A stretch of DNA of 64,000 bases from Pogonophryne albipinna (Eukaryota; Chordata; Actinopteri; Perciformes; Artedidraconidae), in the NCBI GenBank assembly GCA_028583405.1, contig CM053260.1:11120660-11184659 (forward strand). Direction: 5' to 3'. Position numbers and translations under genes: made by a program. Positions 12,428 through 22,961 of this stretch are shown one piece after another (position 1 is the stretch's first letter; every line of letters starts with the position of its first letter). The notes beneath the pieces are model-generated. The model searched no databases. It worked only from the letters and a program-made list of their open reading frames with translations, and had not been told where the DNA came from.

Positions 12428-12940
12428 CTGAAACGATGTAATAACTTTTAAAACTTGTTCCAGTCACTTGCCCCATGCATTCAGCAGCAGCAGGCCATTC
12501 ACTTTGATTTGATCCCGTTATAAATGTCATCATTTCGACAATAAAGAAATGCTACATCAACGTTATCTTGCACATTTTATCTAACCATCTCCGTTTCTAA
12601 CTTTCAATATATTTTAAAAGAGATCTCTCTTTCTCATCTGCGTGGGGGGGCGGGGCCTCACAGACACGCTGCATCTCTCTCTCGCTCACAGACATGCTGC
12701 AGCGCTGTGCAGTGTGCACACAGTTCTGCCGGTAATGAATATTACCTTTTGTGAGGAAACTTTTCCACCAATAATTCCAATAAGTATTCCAAAATGTATT
12801 CACTTCAGGTTTACGAAAGTAACTGTAATCAGATTACTCGTTTTTCAAATGTAACGCCAGCTGAATACAGTTAGCCTACTTGATTTTTGTATTCTGATTA
12901 CGTAACGGCGTTACATGTATTCCGTTACAACCCAACCCTG
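12009..12940. mobile_element. hAT element 3, nested in element 2 (932 bp)
   Basis: It starts CAGGGTTGGGAGGGTTACTT and ends with the inverted GTTACAACCCAACCCTG. Its 8-bp duplication is CTTCTAGG (12001-12008, 12941-12948). The subterminal GTAATCAG / CTGATTAC words mirror each other. It is non-autonomous. A LINE 3' fragment lies in its middle. Confidence 0.92.
12225..12427 (+). pseudogene. LINE 3'-end fragment with (ATT)n tail
   Basis: The + strand encodes a short HLGVILDSSL block, the conserved C-terminal end of CR1/L2-type reverse transcriptases. It is followed by GGTGTCCTTGGGTGCTTTGA, the common LINE 3'-UTR structure, and a (TTA)n tail at 12391-12427. It is 5'-truncated, as is usual for such insertions, and is the innermost layer of the nested stack. 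Confidence 0.65.
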
Positions 12941-13808
12941 CTTCTAGGCTACTGTCCCGCAGCTCCTGCCTCTCTGTTGGACTCTGTCGCAGCGGGGCTA
13001 CTGCTGTGGTGCGGAGCGCACAAAGGAGACTCTTCACAACGAAGGATCACTTCTTCTTCAAAGCAGGGAAGGTTTCGCAGTACGCAGTCTACTGTCCCGC
13101 AGCTGCTGCCTCTCTGTTGGACTCCGGTACTGCACATTACTCACGAGACGTTGTAAAAAAAAAAATGGGTGGGGGGCGAACGCAGTAACCACTCCGCCAA
13201 CGCCACAGTCACCCCCGTCGTGCGGGCCGGATGAGAATGTCTGGCGGGCCGGATGTGGCCCGCGGGCCGCCAGTTGGTGGTCACTGGTCTACACCCACCT
13301 TTTCTTTTGAAAGACTGGGTGTCGCCCTTTAGTCTCTCTCTCTTGTTTTTCTCTCCTTTCTTTTCTCTTTTTTTTCTCGCCTGACTTTGTGAGTCGTTGA
13401 GACATGGTACTACACACGTAAGTACTAGCATCCCTGCTCCTCACATGCTCACACTAGTGTCTGCTAGAAAGTGCCGGCGGTGCTGCACCGCGTTTGGAGG
13501 CAGGACCAAACCATTACATGTAAATAGAACGGGGTGTACAGAGGCTTTGGATAATTAACTTTTGGAAGAAAATAAGTTAAATGAATTGTAAGTTTAGTGA
13601 GTACTTTACATTATCGATATAACGTCCTATTAATGTTAATTCTTGATGAATGATGAAAGGTTACTTAAACATTTTTTTCTTAATGTTCTAAAATAGTTTG
13701 GGCCCCCGTGGTGAGAGTGTTTGGGGTGGCCAATAGGGTGGCCAGGATTCAGCTGGGGGTGGCCACGGCCACCCCCAGCCACCCGCCAGCTCCGCCACTG
13801 ACCTGGGT

Positions 13809-14540
13809 CTGCCAACTCGTAACAGCCCGAGGTATTCAATGACTGACAGACATAGAGGGGGTGTAGTGAAGTGGTTGATCCTAAAAAGTTGCGAGGCGGA
13901 GTAACGAAGCATCACGATGGTATGATGCTAATGTTAGCACAGCGTTAGCTGTGGTCGCGGATCGGCCGGGAGAATGCGCTATCAACCAAGAGTACAGATG
14001 AACCAGGACAGCAGGCAGCCTGTCCAGGAAGCGACTCAAGAACGGACAGCACTGAGGAGAGACGGTGAAGAAGTTTGCCGCAGAGGAGCACCGGTGGTGA
14101 ACAGAGCAGGCTAGCTTGAGCAGGTAGAACTAGGCTAGCTTCTGATCGCCGTCAGACTGGCTGGGTGGAGAGGACCGTTGTTGTGTCTTTTGTGGCAGAA
14201 CAAAATCAAACAGCAGCTAAGCAGGTGATACAGTGAAGCAGGATCGGGACTCAAAACGGGAAAATGAGACGGAGAATCGGGCTTGTCGTCAGATGGAGCC
14301 ACTAACGTTAGCGATAGCGTTAGCCCTGAAGCAGGAACAACATTAGCAGGTGTAGCAGGGTGGACAGGTCGGAAGCGGAGCATCCGTAAAAAGTTGCGAT
14401 CGGGTGTTACAAAAGTGTCCAGAACAGCGTGTGCAAGCCACTGAACGTATGGAAACTGAGGTAGAAACGTTGGTCCAAAACTCGGCAGATACATTTTCGG
14501 ACAGAGAAGCGGTGAACAGACAACGCCAGCGTCCTCTCTC
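13809..14540 (-). other. Probable 5' region of the interrupted LINE
   Basis: Directly beyond the ACCTGGGT duplication the minus-strand LINE appears to continue into its 5' part. Words such as GCTAGCCTAGTTC and GCTAACGCTGTGCTAAC resemble the 5' leaders of fish non-LTR elements. A minus-strand frame of 136 codons (14135-14545) has no recognisable domain, and I do not treat it as a gene. Confidence 0.4.
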
Positions 14541-14614
14541 TCCAAAAGTGTGGACCCCCTGGCAGAGTGCCACGGACCCCCGGGGGGTCGCGGACCCCAC
14601 TTTGAGAACCACTG
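14540..14614. mobile_element. hAT terminal fragment
   Basis: The end CCCCACTTTGAGAACCACTG, preceded by GGGGGGTCGCGGACC, is the inverted form of the common fish hAT terminus CAGTGGTTCTCAAAGTGGGG. The partner terminus was not found, so this is a truncated copy. Confidence 0.6.
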
Positions 14615-14689
14615 GACTAGGCTACAAACGGGTCAAAATAGTACTTGAGTATAATACTTGAGTAAATACGTGGTTGATTTCCACCACTG
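14615..14689. mobile_element. hAT terminal fragment (CAGTGGTGGAAA type)
   Basis: TACTTGAGTATAATACTTGA followed by TTTCCACCACTG is the inverted end of the widespread teleost hAT family that starts CAGTGGTGGAAAGTAACTAA. Only this end is present. Confidence 0.6.
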
Positions 14690-15295
14690 TGTAAATTATT
14701 TAAGACAAATTGGGCAAATTATTTGAAGGATGTTGTCTTTCCATGATTATTAGCCAATCAGTGCAAGAAGTATTCAGTCCTCAGAAGGGACTTTTTTTCT
14801 GCGACAGGACTTTTATTTTGAAAGGCAGGGAGATTACCGGTCAGGTGCCTGAAACTGTGAAGCTGCGGTTGACCAGCAAATTGACTGCACTGGGTGAGTA
14901 CTGTGATAACTCTAGCTACAAATAATTAAATAAATCAACTTTGTTTGCAGTCATGTAATCCTTGTTAATTTACCAGTAACCAGGTAAGGTAATAACATAA
15001 CGGTAAAGCCCCGGCATGGCTTGTTCTACAACCAACGGAGTGAATAACAAGCACACTAGCTACAAGGCTAGCTAGCGGCTTTAGTTTACAAAGTGTCATC
15101 GTCGCAGCTTAAATAAGGTAAAGACAGCTTGCGTCAGTGTGTCAGGTTGATGGCCCGCGAGACAGCAGAGATAACTGGGTTTACAACACGAAGAAAGTAA
15201 TTGTTCTTCTCAGTCCCGTCATTGCTTAATATATTCTATTGTGATGTGGCATTGTGTGTTTGATTTCCAATGGAATTACACTTGTCTGTCCTCAG
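14690..15295 (+). promoter_or_regulatory. acy1: Likely acy1 promoter and non-coding exon 1
   Basis: Between the last transposon fragment and the first coding exon lies 600 bp of single-copy-looking DNA. A good splice donor, CTGG followed by GTGAGT, at 14893-14894 pairs in principle with the acceptor CTGTCCTCAG at 15286-15295 directly before the first coding exon. This suggests a 5'-UTR exon ending at about 14893. No clear TATA box is visible. The transcription start is not determined. Confidence 0.45.
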
Positions 15296-15310
15296 AGAAT
15301 ACATCGCACC

Positions 15311-18300
15311 ATGCTGCCTGACAAAGATGGTCCAGGTGTTGGAGGCAGACAGAGCTCTCCTGAGGGAGAGGATCTGTCTGTGAGTCTGTTCAGAGAGTAC
15401 CTCCGCCTCAAAACTGTCCACCCAGACCCTGACTATGGTGAGATACCTTCATCACAGCCCACTGATCCAGCCATGCCCTTTGGAAATATCGCAGATTGTC
15501 TTGCATTTACTTAGCTTGATGGGGTTTGAGTCATTTTCCTATTAACACTATCCTTTGTCTTATTTTACTCATGTCATGAGCTTATATTAAGCTTATTAAG
15601 CTTTAATATTATCATTCACACTTCACATCACTTAGAATTGTAGATATATATAAATATTTAGTCAGTCAAGTAAATCTTATAAGTCCAGTGTTAAATATTT
15701 TCCTGTATAACTTGTTCGATCTAATGTTCTGTGATTTTATCAAAGTCCATTTCTTATCGCCGTCAGTTAGACATTAAATGCTTATGCCAGTTATGTATAA
15801 ACCTAGTATACTGTCTTAAAAGAAAAGAAAGCTGAGCTGATAGCAAGGCTCTCACTCCTGACCAAAAAACTTGCAGTGGCAGCTCAGATTTAACAAAACA
15901 AAATGATTGAGACTAACAATAATTAAGCTGCATCCCAAAATACTATTTATTTATATTTATGTTTGTGTTTTGTTTTTATTTCGTTTTTCAGTTTGACTAT
16001 ATTACACGTTCAAGAAAATCCACTGTTAAAAGGAATATAGGAGCTGCCGAAAATAATGTCTATCTCATTGTTCTGAGAGGTTTTACACATTTATTTAAAC
16101 TAATTCTTATTTCTATTGTTTATTCATTTATAGATGCTGCTCTTCGTTTTCTGGACAGAATAGCTGAGGAGCTTGATCTACCCATGAGAAAGATTGAGGT
16201 GTGTGTTCATGATTAATAAATGAATGCAGCAGACATTAGTATACGTACTTTACAGAAAGAAGTAATACTTTCTCTGAAATGAAACAAGGCCTTTTCTGCC
16301 GCTCCCTCTCCCTGAAGGTCTGTCCAGGCAGAGTAGTGGCGATCATGACTTGGGAAGGGAAGAACCCGACGTTGAAGTCCGTCTTACTGAATTCCCACAC
16401 TGATGTTGTACCGGTTTACCAGGTATGGCGTCTTTCGAAGTTTATGGCGTTACAATCGTGTTTTTATCGTTAATAGAATAAAATAACAAAAATAGATTTG
16501 ATATCAATTTCTTCTCCAGGAACATTGGAAATACGATGCTTTCAGTGCTTTCAAAGATGCAGAGGGCAACATTTATGCCCGGGGAACACAGGACATGAAA
16601 TGTGTAACTATACAGTGCGTATAAAACTGCCTTTTAATAACTTGTTTTATCAAACAGGATTTGTACTCTAGTATTGTTGTGATCTTCACTTTTCATTTTG
16701 TTCAATGAGAAACACCCACTCACCCACCCTGCATACTGTAAGTGCAGACTCCATTTCTTATTTCTGTCATAACTCGGCCCTTTTTATTTTTCTTACATCC
16801 AGGTACATCCAGGCAGTCAGAAGACTGAAGGCAGAGGGACGGAAACTGATGCGCACGGTGCACCTGATGTTTGTTCCTGGTAAGATATGTGATTGCTTCC
16901 CTACGTTCTAGTATAGTTTGTTGTCTAAGGATCTAAACACCCTGGGTCCACCCACACAGGGGTTCTCTCTAATGTTGCAAGTCTGTGGGTGTTTCATTGA
17001 AACTCTTTAGGGAGTGTTCCAGTGTGCGTCAGAAATTGACGTGTTTACGTAAAATAACAAGGTTATACTGGCAATAGTGAATAAGTTATACAATCTCAGG
17101 GTTTACAAAAATCATCAACCAAAAGTATTCTATCAGTTATTATAAAACACTTTATTAGAAACAGTTGGAAAAGTACTTCGGAGCAATTGATCCTAAAAAT
17201 CAGCCATTGAAGGAGCCTTTCCTGACTTTTGAGAAACACCCGACACTTGATTGACACTTTCCTCACTCTCCTGGTAGCTTTTTTCAACCTGTGTAGGGCG
17301 GCATATGATTCCGTTCAAACAACTTCTTCATTTCCACTAAGAGTACAGCAATTGTTTCATTGGGTGGCTAAGCACATCCATTCAGTCTGTTGTTTGGGAT
17401 GGAAGTGATTGTAGATGTTGCAAATGTGTGTAGGATGGAAATGAAATGTGACTGTACCTCTAGGCTGGGACAAATTGGACCTTTCTGTGGATGTGCTGTG
17501 CTCAAATTGCTGCTGGGATGTGGCCCTTGTTACAGAGTGGCTTAATGAAAATGAATGCCATGTTAAATCTATGTTTCACAGTCTTTATTGCTCATGAGGC
17601 TGAACTGGTATGTTATTCATAACATACTAGTTCTTGTTTAGCAGAAATCAAACCACATCCCTTGCCAAGAATGAGCATTTACGCAAACACACATTTGACA
17701 TTAACAACTAAAAAACATGTTTCTCTTTTCTTAGATGAAGAAGTTGGAGGTCACAAGGGAATGGAATCATTTGTGAAGAATCCGGAGTTCCAAAAATTGA
17801 ACATCGGCTTTGCCCTAGATGAAGGTAAATAAATAACAGTCTGGTTCTTCTTCTGAAAAGTGAATGAGTGATAATCTAAACACAGAAGGTCTCTCTTTAA
17901 GTTAGTCAATAAGTCAAAACCATGTTCAGTCTGGTTTCTACTTTTGCCCTAAAAGAGAGAATAGCAAAAGCGGTAGAGGGAGACGAAACAAAGGTCCCCA
18001 GCTGGATTGAACTACGAACGTTAGAGGCCATAGTCAGCATTGTTTTCTTTATTTTTAGATTGTTCCACACACTCTCAACAAACAACATTATCAAGCATTT
18101 TTAAGTCTGAAAGGAGTAGGACAAATGGAATGTACTCCAACTCCTGGGTAGCCACATAATGTATTTTTTTCAAAAAATATATAATAATATGACAATGCCT
18201 ATATTTCCTTTTGAGAAGTCATTTTGATGTTTGTCCAAATGAATTATAATAAGAACTAATTGCACGGTTAATCACGGCTTTCAGTCAGATGTATTTGACA

Positions 18301-21210
18301 CAATGACAATGACTTTTAAGTATGTAAGAAATCATTAAACATAGTTGTTTATTTGTATGGCTATTGTTACCTTAGTTAGAAATGATCCTGCCTGCATAGT
18401 GGGGTTTGATACAGAGCCAGAGTCTGACAACCAAATATTTAGAATGTTACCAACTGTGCCAAGTGACCCTTATTGATCCTGATGTGCTGTGATCAATCTC
18501 TGCAGCCTGTTGAGGTTTATAACCCCTCCTGTGGTGAAAATGACTTCTGTCCTTTTATTGTTATATGAATGCACAAGACTAATGTTAAATATTTTAAAAA
18601 AAAGTATTTGTCTGCATGTTTTCTGTAGGTCTTGCGAACCCTGGTGAGGCCTTCACTGTGTTTTACGGAGAGAGGAACCCTTGGTGTGAGTATACAATAC
18701 AGTAATAGACTCATCTTATCAGAGTTCCAGGGTTTTTGAAGGATGATGAAGCCGATCTTGAATCAAACGGAATGACTTCTTCTTCACAGGGATTACAATC
18801 CACTGCCCAGGCAGTCCAGGTCATGGGTCGAGGTTTGTGGAGAACACGGCTGCTGAGAAGCTGGTAACTGTCAAATCCATTAAAACATTTAATAAAACAC
18901 CTCAAAACCTGTTGTTTACAAGGTTTCATTGACAGAACTTCTTTATCATTCTCAGCGCCATGTCATGAACTCCTTCCTGGACTTCAGAGAGAAGGAGAAA
19001 CAAAGGTGAGATTGAACTGTTTGCCTCTTGATTTGTTTTGCATGATCGTTAGAGCAATTGTATTAAAGAGGAAATATTAGGTTCATCTACAGCAGGGGTT
19101 CCCAACCCCCCCCCGCACACACAAGGGGGGGGGGGGGGAAACAGCGGTAATTAAAGTTTAAAAGTCTCAAAATGCTACAACTACTCTCACAAACTGGATG
19201 AATGTGAAGTATTTTGTTAAAGGAGGATGAAAGCGTAATTAAGGAGCACTATTGGAGTGACTTTGATGGTTATTGGACTCAGGATTAATTAATTTAGATT
19301 CCCGCTGTATGAAGAAATTAAAGGACGGCGCGGAAGTGGAAACAATTCACAAAGGGATTAAACTGTTTAAAACACATGCTCAAAGTAAACCGGATTTTGC
19401 CGATGTGTTTATGTGGATTCAAAAGTCGTAAATAATCTACAAAATGGAGGAGACCGATCTGATCGGAGCAACTGTGAAAATTAATCCAACTGAAACCGGC
19501 ATGGACAATGACTATGTTTTAAAAATGCGCTTATCCAGACAAGCCCGGTTTGGACACTGTACGGTCAGAAGAAACATTTCTATTAAAGAAAGAATTATAC
19601 ATTTCTTTCTTTTTATGCCTTTAATACTAACTTGAATTTTTATTAAAATGAATTAATCAATTATTTTTTATATTTTATTGTAATGTAGAGACAAGGCTTT
19701 TAGTGACAATCATGTATTGCCTTACAATTATATGTAAAAAGAAAAAAAGTAAAAAAAAAAAAAAAGTCGGGCCCCCCCCCCCCCAACACAAATAGTCACG
19801 TAATGGGCCAAGTTAACATTGATTAAAATACATCAATATGAACGTGAGCATTCCTTTGCTTGAACAGTGATAATAAAACAATGCTCCATAAGTCTGTGTA
19901 GTCAAAAAATAAATACATAATACAATTTGTATTTTGTTGGTCGAACGCACTTATTGTAAGTCGCTTTGGATAAAAGCGTCAGCTAAATGTAATGTAATGT
20001 AATTGTGCAATCCCTTTGCTGAAACAATAAGTTATGCAGATTATTATCATCTGATATTTGGGAAGTGTGTTACATTTGAAATGGCAGAAATTCTTGTTGC
20101 AACTTCCAGATATTAAAAGAGGCCCCTTGAGTTTCTCTGGAAATTATCAATAGTAGCAGTTAAGTGAATACTGTTTAAACAATACCTGGGTTTGTGTTTT
20201 GTATTGGTTTCTCTGTTTTATTCTTTCATAAATGTGAGGACTAAAACTTGCTCAAACATTCTGGGGTGCTTGGTGTAAACAGGTTTTATTGCTCTGTGGG
20301 GGAGGTATAGATGGCAGGGTGAGAGTTGGATGAGAGTTCCTTCTGCTTAAGATCTCCAGTATGTCATGTTTCAGGGAAGTCAACATATCTTGAATAGTAT
20401 ATGTGTGTGTTTGATTACTTTGTATTCATATGAGAGTATTAATATGTATTATCTTTGTGAACAAAGGGATACAGCTCAGGCCTCTGGAATGTGCAGGAAA
20501 GTCTATGCAGGAAAGTGAGATAACGGACGCCAGATACATTTTATTACCATCTCAGAGACACTTGTTTATTATCCTGGCTGGCTCGCGCTGATTCGCTAAG
20601 AAAAGTCATCTTTTACATCTTCCAATGAGATAGACTGACTCGGCTCCTCCGGTGATTTTTGGGTATAAAAGTTGGGTTTGAATTTAGTTCATTCTCTTTT
20701 CCTCCTGCTGCCAAGACCGAAGAATCCCACCAGCACGAGAAACTAGAGCAGGGGCGCTCCGAATTATATTGATTTGTATTGCATTGTATTATTGCCTTTT
20801 ATAATTAAAACAGATTATTGTTTAACTGGTATCCTGGTGTTTTCTGATTTTCCCTACTGTTATGATTTCAAGCAGCTCGCCAAAACGACACGCTGGGCAG
20901 AGGTGGGTTGTAAAAACCATCTTCTGCCGCAACAGTTATAATACTTTGCAATCTGTGCAAAAAAATGAAAAGAAAGAAAATGCTGATATTTGGCAAAGAA
21001 GTGTGTCTCATCACAGCATTAGTGGCAGCAATGAGCCTGTTTTGCACTGCACATTTCTTCAAAACGGGGTTGCCGGCTCAGTGGCAGTGCCAGAGATTTC
21101 TTTTGGGGGTGCTGTGGGGTAGCTTGACGTTTCATAGAGGGTGCTCAAACATTTAGGGTTTCCCATTAATGTATCGGTCGCTACAGTGGAATTTTCTACT
21201 GCAACACTCT

Positions 21211-21245
<35 letters not shown>

Positions 21246-22929
21246 GTACCCGCGACTGTTACAATGAAGGCTCGATAATCAGCTCACGGCATATAGGTGT
21301 AACGGCCCGTCGCTTGCCGGCGGGCGTGTCTGAAACTCTACCAACATCCAATCGCATGAATCTCCCGCCCCTGACACACAAGCAGCGGTTTGATTGGCTA
21401 GAGCTTGTACTGGCATATGTATCGATTGGCTGACACTTCTGCCGAGGCTGCAAAAGTTGAACATTGCTCAACTTTTGCAGCGAGCCACGCCAGCAAAGCT
21501 CCGCTTCGCTTCCCACAATGCAGTTCGGCAAAAAGTGACATCACCCCATTCAAGTGAATGGTGAAGCTTTCAACGCACGCCGCTGTGTGGACGGGCCGTA
21601 AGCAGGGGTAAAGTGCTATTTTGGGGAGTGGACCTAACATAGGGGGTCCAGGGGACCACGACCAGATTGTTTTTTTTTTTAAATATTGAAGTTGAAAGCA
21701 TCAATCTGGTGCACTTTGAGAGCAACATGAAGAGATCTATGGATACATCTCTCAACACCCATTTGAAACAGAACTGTAAGCAGATTTTCTATTTCTTCAT
21801 GGATATTTTACAAATCACTCTCCTTTTAAACTTTATTCTTTTTTTACTGTCATACAGTATTTCATAACTGTTTTTCATTTATTCTCTATACTATAAATAA
21901 TGATCATATAAACGTGTCATGCCAGGAGGAAAAATGCGCCCCCCACTTTGAGAAACACTGTTCTAATGTGACGTGATGACATGTTTTAATGTTCAAAAAC
22001 GGCTTTATTTTTCTCATACCGCCAGTGCAGCAGCAGCCCTTTCACCCTCTGAAGCGAGAGCCCAGTTTATAGTTGACATACAGTAGGCCTTTCAGGGAAA
22101 CTGCCCTGGAGACTATGAATTTAACACAAATAACTAAACTGCAACTGAAATACCAGTTTTAAAAAAGTGCCTCCATATTCTCTATAATTACAACCATATT
22201 ACATAATTCTCTTTAGGCAGCTTTCAAGGAAATATTTATAAAATCATGGGTGTGTAAAGAAATTACATGCAATTTCATGAATATGGCTTCTGGACATTTA
22301 AAAGAAAAGCTTACCAGCCATCACGTGTTGTGTTTGTGTCCCAGAAACAAATAAATATGGGTAAGAACAGTGGCTAATTTGTTCTGTGGAACAAAGCCTA
22401 ATGGATCTGATGTACATTTCTTTGATTAAAAGTACTTTTTCAGTGATGGGCCTGAAAAGTTTCAATTCTACTTTAGATGTTATTACAGTGCAATTGCCCT
22501 AATGTCCTTACTTCTGTGTGTGTATTTTAGGCTAAATACAAGTGAGTGTTTCACCCTTGGTGATGTCACCACAGTGAATATGACCATGGTGAAAGGAGGC
22601 ATGGCCTACAATGTCATCCCAGCTGAAATGGATGTGAGCTTTGACCTTAGGATACCGCCAACAGTGAACCTACAGGTGTGTACATGTCTATGAGTTGGAA
22701 TATGTGTCTGCAGATTAGGTTGTTTTTAAACTTTTACCCCCGTTTTTAAAGAGTAATGTTAAAACACACTTTTATTTTTTTAGCCGTCACCTGATGTCTC
22801 TGTATGGCTGTGTTGTCACTGTGCTGTGTGTGACCATGTGCCCTATCTAACTTATCACTTTTATTAAGTATTATTGTGATTTTATTCTTTCTTTTTTTTC
22901 CCTCTGAGTTTGCTGTAAGCACTTTGAAT

Positions 22930-22961
<32 letters not shown>

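Larger units (their letters stand above)
11881..13286. mobile_element. hAT element 2 (1.4 kb including nested hAT 3)
   Basis: Terminal repeats CAGGGATCACCAACTA and the inverted TTGGTGGTCACTG are flanked by the 8-bp duplication GTCTACAC (11873-11880, 13287-13294). Subterminal GCGGGCCG and GGCCCGCGGGCC words are typical of short non-autonomous hAT (Charlie-like) copies. Without the insertion at 12009-12940 it would be about 0.47 kb, too short for a transposase. Confidence 0.9.
11346..13409. repeat. Internal direct repeat, copy B, split by a hAT insertion
   Basis: Copy B of the 0.63-kb segment runs 11346-11880 and resumes at 13287-13409 after the inserted hAT at 11881-13286. Joining the two parts gives the same order of sequence as copy A, which proves the inserted element arrived after the duplication. 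Its (AT)n tract (11489-11516) is longer than that of copy A. Confidence 0.8.
8047..13800. mobile_element. hAT-superfamily element, 5.75 kb, carrying nested insertions
   Basis: The ends are CAGTGGCGGAGCCAGG (left) and its inverted counterpart ending GCTCCGCCACTG (right). Both are flanked by the 8-bp duplication ACCTGGGT (8039-8046 and 13801-13808), the hallmark of hAT elements. Subterminal GGGGTGGCC words recur at both ends. No intact hAT transposase or hATC dimerisation domain was recognised. The element holds two copies of a 0.6-kb segment, a small inverted-repeat element (9071-9314) and a complete second hAT (11881-13286). It sits inside the minus-strand LINE. Confidence 0.85.
21079..21960. 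mobile_element. Degenerate hAT-like copy
   Basis: It starts CAGTGGCAGTGCCAGAGA and ends CCCCCACTTTGAGAAACACTG-like DNA at 21960, both resembling hAT termini, though they may belong to two families. Positions 21629-21780 match, in inverse orientation, the fragment at 10925-11057 (shared CATCAATCTGGTGCA and GAAACAGAACTGTA words). A Harbinger MITE is inserted inside. Confidence 0.4.
19006..22530. other. acy1: acy1 intron 9, expanded by transposon debris
   Basis: This 3.5-kb intron is larger than all other acy1 introns. It contains long C and G runs near 19106-19139 and 19770-19785, a LINE-like tail (19930-20003), an LTR-like promoter segment (20460-20850), hAT remnants, an AC repeat (21211-21242) and a complete Harbinger MITE (21303-21598). 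The reading frame of exons 9 and 10 joins correctly across it, so the gene still looks functional. Confidence 0.85.

Noticed and set aside
14135..14545. 136-codon minus-strand frame
   Set aside because: Falls in the probable LINE leader and hAT end; no domain recognised.
19092..19800. Complete hAT element in acy1 intron 9
   Set aside because: A CAGGGGTTCCCAACC-like start is visible at 19094, but no matching right terminus or 8-bp duplication was found among the C-rich runs.
20868..21156. Overlapping 60-90-codon frames on both strands
   Set aside because: They lie in repeat DNA inside an intron and have no domain or splice support.
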